This document shows, piece by piece, positions 5,797 to 8,354 of a stretch of DNA of 8,354 nucleotides. The stretch comes from Pseudomonadota bacterium (GTDB taxonomy: Bacteria > Pseudomonadota > Gammaproteobacteria > Burkholderiales > Burkholderiaceae_B): assembly GCA_023389535.1 (NCBI GenBank), contig JAEWEH010000280.1, positions 1 to 8,354 of the forward strand, written 5' to 3'. The translations under genes and the position numbers were made by a program. The first letter of the stretch is position 1. Every line of letters begins with the position of its first letter. The notes under the pieces are model-generated. The model was not told the origin of the DNA. It made no database searches and worked only from the letters and a program-made list of their open reading frames with translations.

Positions 5797-6512
5797 GAAG
5801 CCAGGCCCACCGTCATGCCGCCACAGATATAGAGCACCTGGCCTGTGATGAAGCCGGCACGGTCGTCCATAAGCGACGCAACGCCATGGGCGACTTCGGT
5901 GGGCTGGCCCATGCGCCCCACCGGTACGGACCGCAGGATCTGCTTGGTCTTTTCAGCTTCCGGAGGATTGGCGGCCATGAACAGCTCGGTGGCGATGGGG
6001 CCGGGTCCGACTGCGTTGACGGTGATTCCGGAGCGCGCCAATTCCAGCGCCCAGGTGCGCGTCATGCCCAACAGGCCTGCTTTGGATGCCGCATAGGCGG
6101 TACGCTGTTCTTTGCCCAGGGCCGCGCGGGAGCTGACGTTGACGATGCGGCCGAATTGCGCGGCTTTCATGGCGGGTAGCAGGCGCTGCGCGACCAGCAG
6201 CGGTACCTCTGTATTCAATGCAGCGACCGCGCGCATATCATCCAGTGTTGTGTCTTCAAACGCGGCTGGCCGCACCATGCCGGCATTATTCACCAGGCGC
6301 AGAATTTCATGCCGGCGGCATAAATCCGCTAGGGTGGACAGCAGTGCAGTGGTATCGCAGAGGTCGGTGGGGATATGTAGTTCATTCCTGGAAAGGGAGG
6401 CGGGAGCCGCCTTGTCCAGATTGAGGGTGTGATAGCCATCCTGCGCAAGGCGCTCGATGATGGCCTTGCCTATGCCATTGCTGCCACCAGTAACTAAAAC
6501 GTATTTATCCAT
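5793..6512 (-). CDS. Short-chain dehydrogenase/reductase (classical SDR, probably NAD-dependent)
   Basis: Predicted 239-aa Rossmann-fold oxidoreductase of usual classical-SDR length. The dinucleotide motif TGGSNGIG is at 8-15. D33 at the end of beta-2 (TLNLDKAAP) favours NAD(H) over NADP(H). NNAG is at 75-78. The active site has N100, S127/S128 in NVSSRAALG, Y140 and K144 in YAASK, and a PGP-containing loop (GPGPIATELF, 169-178). It most likely oxidises or reduces a hydroxy/keto group, possibly a 3-hydroxyacyl-CoA in this context. ATG 6512 is preceded by GGGAAG. The gene lies 26 bp downstream of the second IclR gene on the same strand, so the two are probably co-transcribed. The TAG stop (5795-5793) overlaps the convergent crotonase TAG. 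Confidence 0.94.
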   Translation of the reverse strand: MDKYVLVTGGSNGIGKAIIERLAQDGYHTLNLDKAAPASLSRNELHIPTDLCDTTALLSTLADLCRRHEILRLVNNAGMVRPAAFEDTTLDDMRAVAALNTEVPLLVAQRLLPAMKAAQFGRIVNVSSRAALGKEQRTAYAASKAGLLGMTRTWALELARSGITVNAVGPGPIATELFMAANPPEAEKTKQILRSVPVGRMGQPTEVAHGVASLMDDRAGFITGQVLYICGGMTVGLAS

Positions 6513-6538
6513 GTCTTCCCGCCGTCTTGCCGTCTACG

Positions 6539-7333
6539 TTATTTGGCGCCCAGTTCATCGGTAAGCCGGGTGGCTTCCCGCCTGAGCATTTCTGCTATTT
6601 CCTTGCGTCTTTCGACGTTCATTCGGCCGTAGTTGGCGGCGATGCTAAGGGCGGCGACGGGCTGTTTGGCCAAATATATGGTAACGCCTATGCCGTACAT
6701 GCCTTTCAACAGATGCCCCGGATTGAAAGCATAACCGCGCTCCCGGGTGTCGGCAACGGCCTTGCGCAGCGTGTCTACGCTGACGGTGGGATAGGCCGCC
6801 AAGCGGCTGGCGTTGCGTCGCAGCACGTTTTCCACTTCTTCATCGGGAATGGCGGCGAGCAGCGCGAGGCTGCCGGAGCCTATGCCTAGCGGGCGCCGCG
6901 TCCCCACATTCTGGGTCAAGACTTTTACGGGAAAAGATCCCTCGCGCCTGTCTATGCATACCGCGTCCAGCCCACTGCGTATGGTCAGCATGACGGTGTC
7001 GCCGGTGGCGTGCGATAGACGTTCCAGACTGGGCTGGGTGACCGCCCTGATATCCAGCCGATTGGCCGCCCGTTCGCCCATGGAAAGAAATTCCAGGCCC
7101 AAGTAGTAGACACGGCTGCCGGCCGCTTGCTCGACAAACCCTTCCGTCAAAAGTGATTTGAGCAGTCGATGCAAGGTTCCCTTGCTGAGGCCGCTTTGAG
7201 CCTGAAGGTCGGAAAAACGCATGCCCGACGAGGAAGCATTGAAGGACAGAATATGCAGGATCTCGAGCGCTCGCCTGACGCTTTGCACGGTATCCGACGG
7301 GGTAGGCGTTTCTTTCGGGTTCTTTGCCGTCAT
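6539..7333 (-). CDS. IclR-family transcriptional regulator (IclR-2), divergent from the acyl-CoA dehydrogenase
   Basis: Predicted 264-aa regulator. A short polar N-terminal tail (1-16) precedes SVRRALEILHILS, a typical start of an IclR winged helix-turn-helix. The recognition helix is LSKGTLHRLLKSL (49-61). The effector domain begins around residue 95, with the LGIGSGSLALLAAI segment (149-162) corresponding to the IclR 'GxGxALLA' ligand-domain loop. ATG 7333-7331 has no clear Shine-Dalgarno, but no better start is visible. It differs clearly in sequence from IclR-1, so the two probably sense different ligands. It is divergent from the acyl-CoA dehydrogenase over a 154-bp spacer with a strong tandem operator, and co-directional with the downstream SDR. 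Autoregulation and control of the dehydrogenase are the likely roles. Confidence 0.95.
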   Translation of the reverse strand: MTAKNPKETPTPSDTVQSVRRALEILHILSFNASSSGMRFSDLQAQSGLSKGTLHRLLKSLLTEGFVEQAAGSRVYYLGLEFLSMGERAANRLDIRAVTQPSLERLSHATGDTVMLTIRSGLDAVCIDRREGSFPVKVLTQNVGTRRPLGIGSGSLALLAAIPDEEVENVLRRNASRLAAYPTVSVDTLRKAVADTRERGYAFNPGHLLKGMYGIGVTIYLAKQPVAALSIAANYGRMNVERRKEIAEMLRREATRLTDELGAK

Positions 7334-7358
7334 GAATCAGAGCTTTGTGTGCTTATTT

Positions 7359-7396
7359 GTTCTGCGTGCCGGGACGCTGGTTCCGCATGCCGGAAC
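7359..7396. promoter_or_regulatory. Tandem 17-bp palindromic operator, probably bound by IclR-2
   Basis: Two copies of a 17-bp element, GTTCTGCGTGCCGGGAC (7359-7375) and GTTCCGCATGCCGGAAC (7380-7396), are separated by GCTG. They are identical at 14 of 17 positions, and the repeat period is 21 bp, two helical turns. The second copy has perfect 6-bp arms, GTTCCG and CGGAAC, around CATGC; the first is a degenerate version. They begin 26 bp upstream of the IclR-2 ATG and end 91 bp before the dehydrogenase ATG. Tandem palindromes on one helix face fit the way IclR proteins bind, as dimers or dimer pairs. The binding protein is inferred from position. Confidence 0.75.
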
Positions 7397-7440
7397 TTAT
7401 GGTCACTTTATCAGGATTTTCCGTTATGGCCTAGTAGATT

Positions 7441-7465
7441 CCCGGCAAATGCCGCAGTAGCCGGG
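7441..7465. repeat. Inverted repeat in the acyl-CoA dehydrogenase leader
   Basis: CCCGGC (7441-7446) and GCCGGG (7460-7465) are perfect 6-bp arms around 13 nt, just upstream of the ribosome binding site. It could be a leader hairpin or an additional weak operator half-site pair, since both arms share CCGG-type sequence with the tandem operator. No T-run follows, so it is not a terminator. Confidence 0.4.
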
Positions 7466-7475
7466 CAAAGATAAA

Positions 7476-7481
7476 AAGGAG
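7476..7481 (+). promoter_or_regulatory. Strong ribosome binding site of the acyl-CoA dehydrogenase gene
   Basis: AAGGAG lies 6 nt before the ATG at 7488 and is the best Shine-Dalgarno in the window. It fixes that start. Confidence 0.8.
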
Positions 7482-7487
7482 AAAGCG

Positions 7488-8354
7488 ATGAGTCCGAACA
7501 CAGTGCAGCCGTATGCGTGGAGCCGGCAGCTATGGCGGGATATCGTTGACGCGGACTTTCTGAATGGGCTCTGCGAGGCGGTAGCCAGCGATGTACTGCC
7601 ATTTGCGGACCAAGTCGACCGGGAGGATATCTATCCCGTCGAGTCGATCAAGCGTTTGGCTCGCAAAGGCTATACCTCATTGACGCTCGAGAGGAAATGG
7701 GGTGGCCAGGGCGCGAGCTTTACCCAGTGTGCGGCGGTATTCGAAGAGTCTTCGTACGCGAGCGCCGCGGTGGGAATTAGCCTGATCACTATCTTGCAGG
7801 CGCAAACGCTGATCAAACTGTTTGGCAGCGCATCTTTGCAGCAGCAAGTGCTGCCGGAGTTCAGCCGTGGCCTGATTACTTCTTATGCCTTGACCGAAGC
7901 CAACCATGGCAGCGACATCCGCAGCCTGGATACCAAGGCATACAGGACGCCCGAAGGTTGGCGGGTCAAGGGCCGCAAGTCTTTCATCACTTCGGGTTCG
8001 GCCGCGGAGGCATACATCATTCTGGCCGAAACCGACGTGGGCGTGTCCACCTTTTTCGTGCGCAACGATATGCCGGGTGTATCGACGGAGCAGGGCCCCA
8101 ACGCCAGCACCTTTGGCTTGCGCAATGGGCCGCATGTGGACTTGGTGCTGGATGATGTGCCGCTGCCGCCGGATCACTTGGTTGGCGAGGAAGGCAAGGG
8201 GGTGCGCCAGGCCGTGACGACCCTGGACTTTTCACGGACGGTCGCGGGCGCCATCAGTATCGGTATTGCGCGGGCCGCGTTCGACCGGGCGCTGGCTTTT
8301 GCCGCGGGCAGGACGGCTTTCGACCAGCGCGTCATCGAATTCCAGGGCATACAG
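7488..8354 (+). CDS. Acyl-CoA dehydrogenase family flavoprotein, N-terminal 289 residues, cut by window edge
   Basis: The frame runs from ATG 7488 to the right edge without a stop, giving exactly 289 codons of an expected 380-400. The N-terminal helical domain includes GYTSLTLERKWGGQGASF (61-78). The flavin-contacting YALTEANHGSDI (133-144) matches the YxxTEPxAGSD signature, but with ANH in place of PxAG-type residues. GWRVKGRKSFITSG (157-170) matches the G-x-K-x-(F/Y)-I-(T/S) segment. The C-terminal domain starts around 232 and reaches RTAFDQRVIEFQGIQ, where family members usually have FG rather than FD. The catalytic glutamate expected near residue 365 (or near 245 in the isovaleryl-CoA type) cannot be judged: the first lies beyond the edge, and around 245 there is TTLDFSR, with D247 and no glutamate. 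The product could therefore be a true dehydrogenase or a variant such as a desulfinase. Divergent from IclR-2. Confidence 0.93.
   Translation, partial: MSPNTVQPYAWSRQLWRDIVDADFLNGLCEAVASDVLPFADQVDREDIYPVESIKRLARKGYTSLTLERKWGGQGASFTQCAAVFEESSYASAAVGISLITILQAQTLIKLFGSASLQQQVLPEFSRGLITSYALTEANHGSDIRSLDTKAYRTPEGWRVKGRKSFITSGSAAEAYIILAETDVGVSTFFVRNDMPGVSTEQGPNASTFGLRNGPHVDLVLDDVPLPPDHLVGEEGKGVRQAVTTLDFSRTVAGAISIGIARAAFDRALAFAAGRTAFDQRVIEFQGIQ

Noticed and set aside
1..8354. Mobile element, prophage, defence system, CRISPR or RNA gene
   Set aside because: I found no transposase, integrase, long terminal inverted repeats, spaced direct-repeat array or tRNA-like fold; every large reading frame is explained by metabolic, regulatory or repair-type genes.

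Overview
This is a bacterial chromosomal window of moderately high GC content, densely coded, with short intergenic gaps. The gene families (two IclR regulators, a family III CoA-transferase, a crotonase, an SDR, an acyl-CoA dehydrogenase, a PA0069-type radical SAM protein) and the codon usage suggest a betaproteobacterium of the Burkholderiales, plausibly Alcaligenaceae (Bordetella/Achromobacter/Advenella-like). That placement is inference only; there is no rRNA or other marker here.

Layout. (1) 1-1004, minus strand: the N-terminal 334 residues of a cytosine-deaminase-like (CodA-type) amidohydrolase that runs off the left edge. (2) 1005-1179: a divergent spacer holding a near-perfect LexA (SOS) box just before the next gene. 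(3) 1180-2250, plus: a PA0069/SplB-like radical SAM protein whose last five residues, QLDLF, match the consensus DNA sliding-clamp binding motif. (4) 2300-3052, minus: an IclR-type regulator, divergent from (5) a three-gene plus-strand operon, 3242-5796: family III CoA-transferase, thiol dioxygenase of the 3-mercaptopropionate dioxygenase type (ATGA overlap), and an unusual crotonase (6-nt gap). (6) 5793-7333, minus: an NAD-type SDR and a second IclR regulator, apparently one transcription unit with the regulator first. The SDR converges on the crotonase so tightly that the two stop codons share one CTAG. (7) 7334-7487: a divergent spacer with a tandem 17-bp palindromic operator. (8) 7488 to the right edge, plus: an acyl-CoA dehydrogenase family protein, cut before its expected catalytic base.

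How it may work together. Genes 4-8 look like a catabolic island for an organic acid handled as CoA thioester, under two IclR regulators. The thiol dioxygenase beside a CoA-transferase points to a thiol-carboxylic acid: the thiol is oxidised to a sulfinate, the acid is activated with CoA, then processed by crotonase, SDR and dehydrogenase-type enzymes. This resembles the published 3-mercaptopropionate route of Advenella/Variovorax (thiol dioxygenase, family III CoA-transferase, acyl-CoA-dehydrogenase-like desulfinase), but the crotonase and SDR are extra, so the substrate may differ. Separately, the radical SAM gene combines an SOS box with a clamp-binding tail, which suggests a DNA-damage role. 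These two units are the most interesting parts of the window. I see no tRNA, rRNA, CRISPR array, insertion sequence or other mobile element, and no convincing intrinsic terminator.
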